DNA from: JAJPXI01 sp051867655
GTDB taxonomy: Bacteria > Bacillota > Clostridia > Oscillospirales > Oscillospiraceae
Reading direction: 5' to 3'
Assembly: GCA_051867655.1 (NCBI GenBank)
Contig: JBJDYV010000109.1
Coordinates: 14,648-78,647 of the forward strand
Length of the DNA stretch: 64,000 nucleotides
Shown here: piece by piece, positions 39,694-48,182 of the stretch
Layout of the letters: each line of letters starts with the position of its first letter
Position numbering within the stretch: position 1 is the stretch's first letter
Made by a program: the position numbers and the translations under genes
The notes under the pieces: generated by a model
Told to the model about the DNA's origin: nothing
The model's database searches: none
What the model saw: only the letters and a program-made list of their open reading frames with translations

Positions 39694-40083
39694 ATGATTC
39701 CCACACTTTATCTTTACAATCTGGACAACCCCCGGGGGGCCAAGATGCGGCGCGCCTGCCTGCCCCTGGGTGTGCGTACCCATCTGGTCCCGCCCCAGGC
39801 CCACACCCTGACCCTGGAGGAGCTGGTCGCCGGGGCCGAGCCCCCGGCGGACGGGGAGAGCGGCTTCTCCGACGAGATGCTGCTCCTGGTGGGCTTCTCC
39901 TCCGCCCAGGTGGACGCCCTGTTCCAGGCCTTCCGCCGGGCCAAGATCCCCTCCGTGGCCCTGAAGGCGGTGCTGACCCCCACCAACCGGAGCTGGACCT
40001 CCGTGCAGCTCCGCCAGGAGCTGCAGCGGGAGCACGAGGCCGTGCAGCAGGGCCGCCGGGCCGAGCACGGCGAAAAATCATAA
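39694..40083 (+). CDS. DUF3783-domain protein
   Basis: Protein of 129 aa. The DUF3783-type core is LGVRTHLVPPQAHTLTLEEL, then MLLLVGFSSAQVDALFQAFR, and VALKAVLTPTNRSWTSVQLR. Function unknown. The start ATG at 39694 has only a GAGAGTGA-type site upstream, and the preceding bases are the end of a MITE-like element, so its original promoter may lie within or beyond that insertion. A strong bidirectional terminator follows. Confidence 0.85.
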   Translation: MIPTLYLYNLDNPRGAKMRRACLPLGVRTHLVPPQAHTLTLEELVAGAEPPADGESGFSDEMLLLVGFSSAQVDALFQAFRRAKIPSVALKAVLTPTNRSWTSVQLRQELQREHEAVQQGRRAEHGEKS

Positions 40084-40126
40084 AAATGAACGCGCCGCGG
40101 AGATTTTCCGCGGCGCGTTCATTTTT
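40082..40126. terminator. bidirectional terminator between DUF3783 and GNAT genes
   Basis: Perfect 20-bp stem (40082-40101 and 40107-40126) with a 5-nt loop and A5/T5 ends, between convergent genes. Confidence 0.93.
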
Positions 40127-40127
40127 G

Positions 40128-40652
40128 TTATTGAATGGCCTTTTCATAACAGACCAAATTTTCCAGGATAAATTTTTCGAAGAAAAACTCCGCCAGCCCC
40201 GCGTAGTGGTAGCCCAGCTTGGGGTAAAAGGCTTTGGCGGGCTCATTTCCCTCGTAGGTGTCCAGGCGGATGACCTTGCAGCCCTGCTCCTTCGCCAGAG
40301 CCTCGGCAAAAGCCACGAAGCGCCGTCCCCGTCCGCCGCCGGTGCGGGTGGGACGAAACACCAGCGTGTGAATGACCAGCACTTCATCCCCCTCGGCGGG
40401 GATGCTCCAGGGGATATTGGCGTATTCCGCGGGCTGGATGTGGTTCAGGTTGGCACAGCCCACGATGACGCCGTCCTCCTCGTCCACGTAGAGGGTTCCG
40501 GCGGCCAGAGCTTTTTCCGCCGTGGCCCGGGTGGGGTAAGCCCCTTTCAGCCAGTTGGTGTAGTTGACCGTGGCCGCTTCGTGGTTCAGGTGCTCCTCGT
40601 ACACCTGCGCGCAGCCGTCCAGGTCGGCGGCGGTTCCTTTGCGAATCATCAT
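40128..40652 (-). CDS. GNAT-family N-acetyltransferase
   Basis: Acetyltransferase of 174 aa. Visible parts are the N-terminal IRKGTAADLDGCAQVYEEH, the strand VLVIHTLVFRPTRTGGGRGR (acetyl-CoA loop R/T-G-G-GRG), and RLDTYEGNEPAKAFYPKLGY near the end. The acceptor is unknown; the EGNEPAKAFY end is common in amino-group acetyltransferases. It is separated from the GH3 gene by 12 bp and may be the last gene of the dusB-sigma operon. Confidence 0.88.
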   Translation of the reverse strand: MMIRKGTAADLDGCAQVYEEHLNHEAATVNYTNWLKGAYPTRATAEKALAAGTLYVDEEDGVIVGCANLNHIQPAEYANIPWSIPAEGDEVLVIHTLVFRPTRTGGGRGRRFVAFAEALAKEQGCKVIRLDTYEGNEPAKAFYPKLGYHYAGLAEFFFEKFILENLVCYEKAIQ

Positions 40653-40664
40653 ATTCCTCCGTTC

Positions 40665-41885
40665 TCAGGTGAAAAGTCCCCGGCTCAGTTTCAGTTCCAG
40701 AATGCGCTGCACGCTCTCGTCCAGACGCGCTGCGGGGATCGTACCCGTCTCCACCGCTTCCTCCAGGGCCGTTATGGCAGATTCCAGGTCCAGAGGGCAG
40801 AGCAGGATGTCCACGCCCGCCTGAACGGCCTTCACGGCGATCTCACCGCTGCTGTAGGAATCCGTTATGGCCTTCATTTCCAGGGCGTCGGTCATGACCA
40901 CCCCAGTAAAGCCCAGCTCCTCCCGCAGCAGTTCGGTGACGATCCTGTAAGAGAAGGGGGCGGGGGCGCTGTCCAGGGCGGGGACGGTCAGGTGGCCGAT
41001 CATGACCGCGTCCGCACCGGCGGCGATGCCGGAGCGGAAGGGGAGTAGCTCGTTCTCCCGCAGCTCGTCCAGGGTCTTATCCACATAGGCCGCGCCGTCG
41101 TGGGAGTCGGTGGAGGTGTCCCCGTGGCCGGGAAAATGCTTCAGGGTACAGGCCGTACCCCCGGCGTGGAAGCCCTCCACCGCCGCAGCCACCAGCCCGG
41201 CGGCCTGGTCGAAGTCATCGCTGTAGGCCCGGTCGCCGATGACCCTGTTGTCCGGGTTGGACCACACGTCGGCCACCGGGGCCAGATCCAGGTTGAAGCC
41301 GCAGGAGACCAGGTCGGCGGCGATGGTTTGGGCGTTGGCAAAGGACGTCTCCGTCCCCGCGTCCTTGTAGTCCAGCATGGGACCCACCCAGGTGGTGCCC
41401 ACGGTGCTCATCAGCCGGTTGACCCGGCCGCCCTCTTCGTCGCAGGTCAGGATCAGGGGGATCGCGCTCATATCCTGCACCGTGGTCAGCAGGCCGGTGA
41501 GCTGTTGGCGGTCCTGCATGTTGCTTTTATCCAAGAGAAAGCCGCCCACGGGCCAGTCGGCCAGGGCCTGTCCCAGAGCATCGTCGGCGGACAGGACGGG
41601 GGAGGTCCCGGTCAGGGCCTCCGGGTGGACAATAAACAGCTGGCAGATCTTTTCGTGAAGAGTCATGCTGTCCAGAATTTCCGATGCCCGGGCGGCGCGC
41701 AGTTCCTCCTCCGTGGGGGTGGGCGCGCTCGTGGGAGAGGGCGCGGGCTCCGACGCGGAAGTCGGGGCGGGGGAGGGAGTCTCGCTTGCGGTCTCCCGGG
41801 GCTGCTCCCCGGTGTCCGCGCACCCGGCCAGAAGGGCCAGCACGGCCAAAAGCCAGAGCGCCCGGGAGAGCCGTCCCCGCTTCAT
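40665..41885 (-). CDS. glycoside hydrolase family 3 lipoprotein (NagZ-like)
   Basis: Secreted lipoprotein of 406 aa, lipobox LLAGC, with a short Pro/Thr/Ser/Glu linker. The GH3 N-terminal domain shows the beta-N-acetylglucosaminidase motif KHFPGHGDTSTDSH, IPLILTCDEEGGRVNR, and the catalytic-Asp segment VVMTDALEMKAI. It probably removes GlcNAc from peptidoglycan fragments outside the cell. Its ATG overlaps the anti-sigma gene by 4 bp (ATGA), placing it in the same operon as the ECF pair. This suggests cell-wall stress regulation. Confidence 0.92.
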   Translation of the reverse strand: MKRGRLSRALWLLAVLALLAGCADTGEQPRETASETPSPAPTSASEPAPSPTSAPTPTEEELRAARASEILDSMTLHEKICQLFIVHPEALTGTSPVLSADDALGQALADWPVGGFLLDKSNMQDRQQLTGLLTTVQDMSAIPLILTCDEEGGRVNRLMSTVGTTWVGPMLDYKDAGTETSFANAQTIAADLVSCGFNLDLAPVADVWSNPDNRVIGDRAYSDDFDQAAGLVAAAVEGFHAGGTACTLKHFPGHGDTSTDSHDGAAYVDKTLDELRENELLPFRSGIAAGADAVMIGHLTVPALDSAPAPFSYRIVTELLREELGFTGVVMTDALEMKAITDSYSSGEIAVKAVQAGVDILLCPLDLESAITALEEAVETGTIPAARLDESVQRILELKLSRGLFT

Positions 41886-42745
41886 CGGGCGTCTCCTTCA
41901 CGCACGACGATCAGGCCGTACCCGGCGTCCTCCTGCCCGGCCTCATAGGAAAAGCCGCCGGGCTGCTCCGTTTCCAGGGTTTTCAGACAGGCGAAGAAGA
42001 AGTCGGCGGGGACCTCATAGATCCGTGCCCCGTCCTCGCCTTCCGTATATTCATAGCTTTCCAGCTCTTCGGGGAGAAGCTCTCCGGTCAGGGTGAGCAC
42101 GCCGCAGAAGACAGCGGGGGAGTCGGAGGAAGAGGGCAGGGAGGCAGTCTGCATGGAGACGGACTGATCCGGGGTGGAATCCCCATCGACCTGCACGTTG
42201 TTTTCCATGGCCTCGGCAGGCTGGTCGGCGGGGGCGCTTTCCGGTTCCGCCGCACCGCCGCTGCGGCCCCCGCCGTTGTCGTTGGCGGACGTCGTGGAAA
42301 AGGATTCCGGTTTCTCCGCCGCGCGATCCTCGACCGGAGCGGCGCAGTCGGCGCTGGCGCCGGTCAAGGATTTGCTGCCCATTCCCAGCTGGCCGGGCAG
42401 GGCGACCGCGCCCAGCACCACCACGGCCACCACGGCGGCGGTAGCCGCCCAGCCCTTCCAGGGGGTGCGGGAGCGCTTCTTTACGGGGAAGGGCACCACG
42501 TTGTCGGATTGCTCCTGGGCGGGGTCGGCGGCGATGGCGTCCATGACCCGGCCGGCAAAGCCGGCGGGGGCGGGGACGTCCTCCAGCTCGGCGGAGACCT
42601 CCCGCAGGCTTTTCAGTTCGTCAAAAAGAGCGCTGCACGCGGGGCAGCGGGACAGGTGCTCATCCAGCGCAGTCTGTTCGTCGGCGGTCAGCGCGCCGTC
42701 CAGGGCGGCGCTGATCAGCTCCAGGGTTTCCTCACAGGACCGCAT
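41882..42745 (-). CDS. zinc-finger anti-sigma factor with one membrane segment
   Basis: RsiW-like anti-sigma protein of 287 aa. The ZAS motif HX3CX2C is visible in EHLSRCPACSAL near residue 38. A single membrane span (WAATAAVVAVVVLGAVAL) lies near residues 97-115, followed by an extracytoplasmic Ser/Ala/Glu-rich region. The ATG at 42745 has AAAGGAG 8 nt upstream; a GTG three codons earlier is less likely. It is encoded 5 bp after the sigma factor and overlaps the GH3 gene by 4 bp. Confidence 0.92.
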   Translation of the reverse strand: MRSCEETLELISAALDGALTADEQTALDEHLSRCPACSALFDELKSLREVSAELEDVPAPAGFAGRVMDAIAADPAQEQSDNVVPFPVKKRSRTPWKGWAATAAVVAVVVLGAVALPGQLGMGSKSLTGASADCAAPVEDRAAEKPESFSTTSANDNGGGRSGGAAEPESAPADQPAEAMENNVQVDGDSTPDQSVSMQTASLPSSSDSPAVFCGVLTLTGELLPEELESYEYTEGEDGARIYEVPADFFFACLKTLETEQPGGFSYEAGQEDAGYGLIVVREGDAR

Positions 42746-42750
42746 GCAGT

Positions 42751-43365
42751 TCACTCCTTTCTGTTTGGTTTCGTATCAATAGACGATCCGGGGAAAGAAA
42801 AGTTCCCGTCCGCGAGCAAAATATTTCGCAGGGCCAGCCGGGCCCGGGCGATGCGGGATTTGACCGTCCCTTCCTCCAGAGCAAGCCGGGCGGCGATCTC
42901 CCCGTAGGACAGCCCCTCCAGCTCCCGCAGGACGAGCACCTGCCGGTGCTCATGGGACAGCTGCAGAAGAGCCTGTCCCACGGTGGCGCGCAGCTCCTTG
43001 CGCTCCAACTCGCCTTCCGGGGTGGGACGGTGGTCGGGCACTTCCGCCGGGGCGGCGCTGTCCTCGTCATCCAGAGAGGTGACCGGGACCGCCGCTTTCC
43101 GCCGCTTTTCCCGTCGCAGAAAGTCGATGCACAGGTTACTGGTCAGCCGGTACAGCCAGGTGGAGAAGCTGCTCTCCCCCTGGAAGGAGGGCAGACTGCG
43201 CCAGGCCCGCAGAAAGGCCTCCTGAGCCAGGTCGGCGCCGTCCTCCGGATTTCCTGTCATCCGCAGCGCCAGCGTGTAGATTTTGTTTTGGTTTGCCTCC
43301 ACCAGTTGGGCAAAGGCATCCTGGTCGCCCTGCCGGGCGCGGGCGACCAGCTTCTGTTCGGTCAT
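42751..43365 (-). CDS. ECF sigma factor (SigW-like)
   Basis: Group 4 sigma factor of 204 aa. Region 2 is DLAQEAFLRAWRSLPSFQGE through FSTWLYRLTSNLCIDFLRRE. A charged linker follows, then region 4 LEGLSYGEIAARLALEEGTVKSRI. It starts 4 bp after dusB ends and is followed by its anti-sigma. It should direct a regulon responding to envelope signals transmitted by the membrane anti-sigma. Confidence 0.94.
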   Translation of the reverse strand: MTEQKLVARARQGDQDAFAQLVEANQNKIYTLALRMTGNPEDGADLAQEAFLRAWRSLPSFQGESSFSTWLYRLTSNLCIDFLRREKRRKAAVPVTSLDDEDSAAPAEVPDHRPTPEGELERKELRATVGQALLQLSHEHRQVLVLRELEGLSYGEIAARLALEEGTVKSRIARARLALRNILLADGNFSFPGSSIDTKPNRKE

Positions 43366-43369
43366 GACC

Positions 43370-44338
43370 TCACCTCAAATCCCGTTTGATCCCTTGGGTG
43401 ATGCGGTAGATGTCCTCCATGGTCTCGATCTTGCAAATTTGTTCCTTATAATAGCCCGAGTAGGGTACCCCCTTCAGGTACCAGGCGTAGTGGCGGCGGG
43501 CCTCCAGACAGGCGATCTTCTCACCCTTGTGGGCGGCGGACAGCTCGAACTGCCGTACGGCCGTGTCGCACCGTTGGGCCAGCGGAGGCAGGGGCGGGAT
43601 CTCTTCCCCGTTCAGGGCGGCGGCGCACTGCTGGAAGATCCAGGGGTTGCCGAAGACAGCCCGGCCGATCATGGCCATGTCGGCCCCGGTATAGTTCAGG
43701 ATGCGCACCGCCTCCCTGGGGCCGAACACGTCCCCGTTGGCGATGACCGGGATGGAGACCGCCTGCTTGACGTCCCGGATGCAGTCCCAGTCGGCCACGC
43801 CGGAGTACATCTGCACCCGGGTGCGGCCGTGGACGGCCACGGCGGAGGCACCGGCGGCCTCCATCAATTGGGCGAACTCCACGCAGTTCACGTGGCCCTT
43901 GTCCCAGCCCTTGCGGAATTTCACGGTGACGGGCACGCCGCCCCCCTTGACCACGGCCTCCACGACTTTCGCGGCCAGGTCGGGGGTGCGCATCAGGCCG
44001 GAGCCGTCTCCGCTGTTGGCCACCTTGGGGACGGGACAGCCCATGTTGATGTCCAGAATGTCCGCCCCCGAGACCTGCACGGCGATGGCCGCCGCCTCGC
44101 CCATGCAGACCGGGTCGCTGCCGAACAGCTGGGCGGCGGCGGGGTGCTCCCCCTCGCCCAGCTCCAGCAGGGGAATGGTTTTTTTGTCCTGGTAGCACAG
44201 GGCCTTGGAGGAGACCATCTCGGTGACGGTATAGCCCGCCCCCAGTTCACGGCAGATGGTGCGGAACGCCACATCTGTGACCCCCGCCATGGGGGCGAGA
44301 GCCAGTTTGCCGGGGATGTCGATATTGCCGATTTTCAT
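43370..44338 (-). CDS. dusB: tRNA-dihydrouridine synthase
   Basis: FMN-dependent reductase of 322 aa reducing uridines in the tRNA D loop. The start MKIGNIDIPGKLALAPMAGV matches the Dus family; catalytic Cys is in INMGCPVPKVANSGDGSGLM, and RKGWDKGHVN and GDVFGPREAV follow. AAGGAG precedes the ATG at 44338. It is the first gene of the operon dusB-sigma-anti-sigma-GH3. Confidence 0.95.
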   Translation of the reverse strand: MKIGNIDIPGKLALAPMAGVTDVAFRTICRELGAGYTVTEMVSSKALCYQDKKTIPLLELGEGEHPAAAQLFGSDPVCMGEAAAIAVQVSGADILDINMGCPVPKVANSGDGSGLMRTPDLAAKVVEAVVKGGGVPVTVKFRKGWDKGHVNCVEFAQLMEAAGASAVAVHGRTRVQMYSGVADWDCIRDVKQAVSIPVIANGDVFGPREAVRILNYTGADMAMIGRAVFGNPWIFQQCAAALNGEEIPPLPPLAQRCDTAVRQFELSAAHKGEKIACLEARRHYAWYLKGVPYSGYYKEQICKIETMEDIYRITQGIKRDLR

Positions 44339-44493
44339 GAAAAGCTCCTTGCTTTGAAAGGTTTCTACTATCTTACCATAAAGAAAATGGCCGGACAAGG
44401 GGAAATGACGCAAGGGGCAGACGGGTTCCGACGATGTTTTTCCAATATATGGTATATCATGATACTAATTGGAGAAACACGGGAGGAATCAGT

Positions 44494-46842
44494 ATGTCCA
44501 CAAAAGAAGAAATCAAGGCAAAGGCCCGGCGGGCGCGGGAGACGGGGCAGGTGATCCTGCACTGGCCCTCCCTGGTGCGTACGGCGGAGTACCTGATCCG
44601 GATGCTGCTGGGCGGAATGCTGGCGGGAGCGGAGATCTTCGGCGGCTACGCCCCCTTCGGCCTGGGGATGGTGGCGGCTTCGGGCGCGGGGCTGGAGGGC
44701 TTTTCCGCCCTGGTGGGAGCCTGCTTTGGATACCTGGCCTTCCGGGGATTTGTGGATGCGCTGCCCTATGTGGCGGCGTGTATCCTGACCTTTTCAGTGT
44801 CCTTCGCCTTTTATGACGTAAAGCTGTACCGGCAGGGATGGTTCATGCCGGTGGTGGCCGCCCTGCTGGACGGCGTGACCGGGTTCGTGTACTTATCGGA
44901 CACCCTGACCGGGGTGTCCCAGGCGGTGTTTTTTGCCACGGAGCTACTGTTGGTGGCGGCCTCCGCCTACTTTTACCGTCTGGCGCTGTCTCCCTGGGCG
45001 CGGAAGCGGGAGGACACCGAGCTGACCACGCGGCAGATGGTCAGCCTGTTCATCCTGGGCTGTACCCTGCTGATCGCTCTGGCGGAGGTGCGTCTGCCGG
45101 GAGGGATCTCCCTGGGGTGTCTGGCGGGGGCGCTGTGTACCATGCTGGCCGCCTGGAAGGGCGGGGCGGGATTCGGCGCCGCGGCGGGAGTATGCACCGG
45201 CCTGGCCATGGATCTGGCTGTGGGACAGGCTCCCCAGTACGCGATGGCCTACGCCTTCGCCGGGCTGCTGACTGGGGTGTTCTGGAAGCAGGGCAAGCTC
45301 TTTGCCGCCCTGACCTACGTGCTGGCCAACGGGGTCATGGTGCTCTGGCGCTGGGAGAGCGGACCGTCCCTTGGCATTCTCTATGAGGTGTTCGCCGCGT
45401 CGGTGATCTTCATGGTGCTGCCCGACAGCCTGACCCGCCGGGTGGCCGCTCTGCTGTCCCGGGAGCGCTCTGCCGCTGCGGGGGCCCAGGAGCGCTCGCG
45501 GACCTACACAAAGGAACGGCTCATATACACCGCCGACGCCTTCCGGGAGCTGTACGACGGCCTGCGCACTTCCTTCCGCCGGGTGGCCCCCAACGACGCC
45601 GACGGCAGCGGTATTTTCCACCGGGCGGCCAACAAGGTGTGCGTTCTGTGCGCCCTGCGGGACCACTGCTGGCAGCGGGAGTACCCCGCCACCATGAACG
45701 CCCTGAACGACGGCCTGCCCGCCATGATGAAGCGGGGGCGGGGAGAGGCGGAGGACTTCCCCCTGCATTTCCGCACCCGGTGCCTGAATTTCCCCCTGCT
45801 GCTGGCCACGGCCAATGAGGAGCTGACCGCCCTGCGCTACCGCAGGCAGTTCCAGAGCCGGGCCCGGGAGAGCCGGGAGGCAGTCTGCCGCCAGTACGCC
45901 CTGTTTGCCCGCTCCCTGGACGAGGCGGCGCGGCAGCTGGAAGAGGAGCCGGTGCGCGACCCCGGACGGGAAAAACGGGTGGGTCAGCGGCTGGCCGCCC
46001 TGAGTGTGGAAGGAGACGGCAGCGTCTGGTACGACCCGGCGGGGCACCTGATTTTGGAAGTGTCCGGCCCGGAGCTGGACGCGCTGAAAAAGGACGAGGA
46101 AAAGCAGCGCCTGTCCCGCCTGGTGGGAGTGCCCCTGGGCGAGCCGGAGAAGCAGCGCGAGAATGGCGTGACCCGGCTGCGCTGGCGGCAGGCGGAGCCG
46201 CTGATGGCGGTGGCGGGCGTGGCGGCCCGGAAGAAGGACGGACAGACGGTCAGCGGGGACGCGGGGGCCTGGTTCAAGACGGAGGAGGGCGGCCTGTTCG
46301 TGCTGCTCTGCGACGGCATGGGCAGCGGCCCCGACGCCCACCGGGAGAGCACCCTGGCCATCCGCCTGCTGGAAAAGTTCCTGCGCACGGGCATGGAGCC
46401 GGAGGAGGCCCTGAACACCCTGAACTCCGCCCTGGCCCTGCGCTGCGAGGAGGAGGGCGGCTTCACCACCATCGACCTGTTCCGCCTGGACCTGTACACC
46501 GGGGAGGCGGGCTTCTACAAGCTGGGGGCCGCCCCCACCTACGTGCGGCGGAAGGGGGCGGTGACCCGGGTGACCGGCTCGGCCCTGCCGGCGGGACTGG
46601 CCGCCGCGGAGGGCGGCCCCGATGTCAGCAAGATGCGCCTGGAGGCGGGAGACAGCGTGGTGCTGATCAGCGACGGGGTGGCCTCGGCGGAGGAGGACGG
46701 CTGGGTCAAGGAGGCCCTGGCCGCCTACGACGGCAGCGACCCCAAGGCCTTGGCGGCGGCCCTGATGGAGGGCAGCGCAAAGCGCCAGGGGGCCACCGAC
46801 GACCGCACGGCGGTGGTGCTGACGGTCAAAGAGCGCTCATAA
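44494..46842 (+). CDS. spoIIE: stage II sporulation protein E (SpoIIE)
   Basis: Membrane PP2C phosphatase of 782 aa that dephosphorylates SpoIIAA and triggers forespore sigma-F. The N-terminal ~300 residues contain about ten hydrophobic segments. A central region follows, then the phosphatase with VLLCDGMGSGPDAHRES, FTTIDLFRLDLYTGEAGFYK, and VVLISDGVASAEED. GGGAGG lies before the ATG at 44494. It is monocistronic between dusB, which is divergent, and a terminator. A Spo0A box was not clearly identified upstream. Confidence 0.95.
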   Translation: MSTKEEIKAKARRARETGQVILHWPSLVRTAEYLIRMLLGGMLAGAEIFGGYAPFGLGMVAASGAGLEGFSALVGACFGYLAFRGFVDALPYVAACILTFSVSFAFYDVKLYRQGWFMPVVAALLDGVTGFVYLSDTLTGVSQAVFFATELLLVAASAYFYRLALSPWARKREDTELTTRQMVSLFILGCTLLIALAEVRLPGGISLGCLAGALCTMLAAWKGGAGFGAAAGVCTGLAMDLAVGQAPQYAMAYAFAGLLTGVFWKQGKLFAALTYVLANGVMVLWRWESGPSLGILYEVFAASVIFMVLPDSLTRRVAALLSRERSAAAGAQERSRTYTKERLIYTADAFRELYDGLRTSFRRVAPNDADGSGIFHRAANKVCVLCALRDHCWQREYPATMNALNDGLPAMMKRGRGEAEDFPLHFRTRCLNFPLLLATANEELTALRYRRQFQSRARESREAVCRQYALFARSLDEAARQLEEEPVRDPGREKRVGQRLAALSVEGDGSVWYDPAGHLILEVSGPELDALKKDEEKQRLSRLVGVPLGEPEKQRENGVTRLRWRQAEPLMAVAGVAARKKDGQTVSGDAGAWFKTEEGGLFVLLCDGMGSGPDAHRESTLAIRLLEKFLRTGMEPEEALNTLNSALALRCEEEGGFTTIDLFRLDLYTGEAGFYKLGAAPTYVRRKGAVTRVTGSALPAGLAAAEGGPDVSKMRLEAGDSVVLISDGVASAEEDGWVKEALAAYDGSDPKALAAALMEGSAKRQGATDDRTAVVLTVKERS

Positions 46843-46847
46843 CAGAA

Positions 46848-46892
46848 AAACGGCCCCTCTGCCGTGGAAAACCCACGGCGGAGGGGCCGTTT
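46848..46892. terminator. terminator between spoIIE and rpiB
   Basis: Twenty-bp stem (46848-46867 and 46873-46892) with one G-U pair and a 5-nt A-rich loop, between convergent genes. Confidence 0.88.
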
Positions 46893-46900
46893 GCGCTGTA

Positions 46901-47335
46901 TTACTCTTCCAGCGCCATGACCTTGTCGATCCGGCGCTGGTGGCGGCCGCCCTCGAACTCGGTGTTCAGAAAGGCGTCCACGATGCGCTCGGCCAGGTTG
47001 GGACCGGTCACGCCGGCGCCGATGGACAGCATGTTGGCATCGTTATGCCGCCGGGTCATCTCGGCGGACCAGGCCTCGTGGCAGAGGGCGCAGCGGATAC
47101 CCTTGACTTTGTTGGCGGCCATGGAGGCGCCGATGCCGGTTGTGCAGAGCACGATGCCTTTTTCACATTCCCCGGCGGCCACCGCCTTGGCAGCGGGGCC
47201 TACAAAATCGGGGTAATCACAGCTTTCGGCGGTAAAGGTGCCGAAATCCTTGCAGGGAATTCCCTTGCCCTCCAGGTAAGCCTTAAGGTGTTCCTTCAAA
47301 GTCAGTGCTCCGTGGTCACAGGCCAGTGCGATCAT
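46901..47335 (-). CDS. rpiB: ribose 5-phosphate isomerase B
   Basis: Interconverts ribose 5-phosphate and ribulose 5-phosphate; 144 aa, a normal RpiB length. It shows IALACDHGALTLKEHLKAYL, the catalytic Cys in IVLCTTGIGASMAANKVKG, and RCALCHEAWSAEMTRRHNDAN. AGGAGG precedes the ATG. It is last in the minus-strand group GT39-PHP-rpiB. Confidence 0.95.
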   Translation of the reverse strand: MIALACDHGALTLKEHLKAYLEGKGIPCKDFGTFTAESCDYPDFVGPAAKAVAAGECEKGIVLCTTGIGASMAANKVKGIRCALCHEAWSAEMTRRHNDANMLSIGAGVTGPNLAERIVDAFLNTEFEGGRHQRRIDKVMALEE

Positions 47336-47360
47336 ATTGTTTTCCTCCTAAAGAATTGAA

Positions 47361-48170
47361 TTAAATGGTTTTGAATTCCGGTTTTCTGTGGGCGTAGACC
47401 GCGATGCGGTCAAAGCCGCATTCCCGCAGCAGGGCGCAGGATTCCCGGATGCCCTTGCCCACGTGGTTGGGGAAGTGGGCGTCGGAACCGGTGGTGACGA
47501 TGGTGCCGCCCAGGTCCCGGTAAAGCTCCAGAATGTCCCGCCAGTCCTCCACGGTGTTGCCCCGGCAGGTGTTGACCTCGATGGCGTGGCCGGTCTCAAT
47601 GACCGTGCGCAGGATTGCGGCGATCCGGTCCCGGTAGGGGGCCAGGGAGATCTCCTGCCCGTCCCGGTGCATATAGCGCAGGGGATAGATGATGTGCCCC
47701 AGCACGTCGTAGCAGTCGGGCAGGGCGGCCAGCTCCTCCATGCTGGTGAAGTAGTCGTCCAGAACGGCGTGGCAGACCTCCGGGGTGTCGAAGCGGACGT
47801 AGTAGTATTCCCCGCCGCCGTGTTCCTCCCGGTAGTTGTGGATGGAGCCGATGACCATGTCCAAAGCGTTTCCTGCCTGGGCCAGGACGGCCCGGGCGTG
47901 CTCCGGGGAGACGTGGACTTCGCCCAGCTCGATCCCCAGGTGCAGGTCCAGGCGGCCCTCAAACTGGGAGACGGTTTCAGCGAACTGGGCCAGCCCCGGG
48001 GCCCAGTCGTAGGTCAGGTTGCGCTTGCCGTCCTCGGTCAGCATATCGTAGTGGTCGGTGACGGTCAGGGCGGAAAGTCCGGCGTCCACCGCTGCCTGGG
48101 CCATCTCCGACAGGGGGACGTGTCCGTCCATGGATAAAATCGAGTGGGTGTGCAGATCAGTCAGGTACAT
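47361..48170 (-). CDS. PHP-domain histidinol-phosphatase family protein (HisJ/HisK type)
   Basis: Metal-dependent phosphoesterase of 269 aa. Ligand motifs are TDLHTHSILSMDGHV at the N-terminus, TVTDHYDM, and HLGIELGEVHVSPEHA, with DVLGHIIYPLRYM and GSDAHFPNHVGKG near the end. Whether it acts in histidine synthesis is uncertain, since no his genes are nearby; it could dephosphorylate another metabolite. It follows the GT39 gene by 12 bp. Confidence 0.88.
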   Translation of the reverse strand: MYLTDLHTHSILSMDGHVPLSEMAQAAVDAGLSALTVTDHYDMLTEDGKRNLTYDWAPGLAQFAETVSQFEGRLDLHLGIELGEVHVSPEHARAVLAQAGNALDMVIGSIHNYREEHGGGEYYYVRFDTPEVCHAVLDDYFTSMEELAALPDCYDVLGHIIYPLRYMHRDGQEISLAPYRDRIAAILRTVIETGHAIEVNTCRGNTVEDWRDILELYRDLGGTIVTTGSDAHFPNHVGKGIRESCALLRECGFDRIAVYAHRKPEFKTI

Positions 48171-48182
48171 AACAGAAACTCC

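Noticed and set aside
39393..39704. Open frames on both strands across the 275-bp element
   Set aside because: They cross the inverted ends and hairpins, lack ribosome sites, and are better explained by a non-coding MITE-like element.
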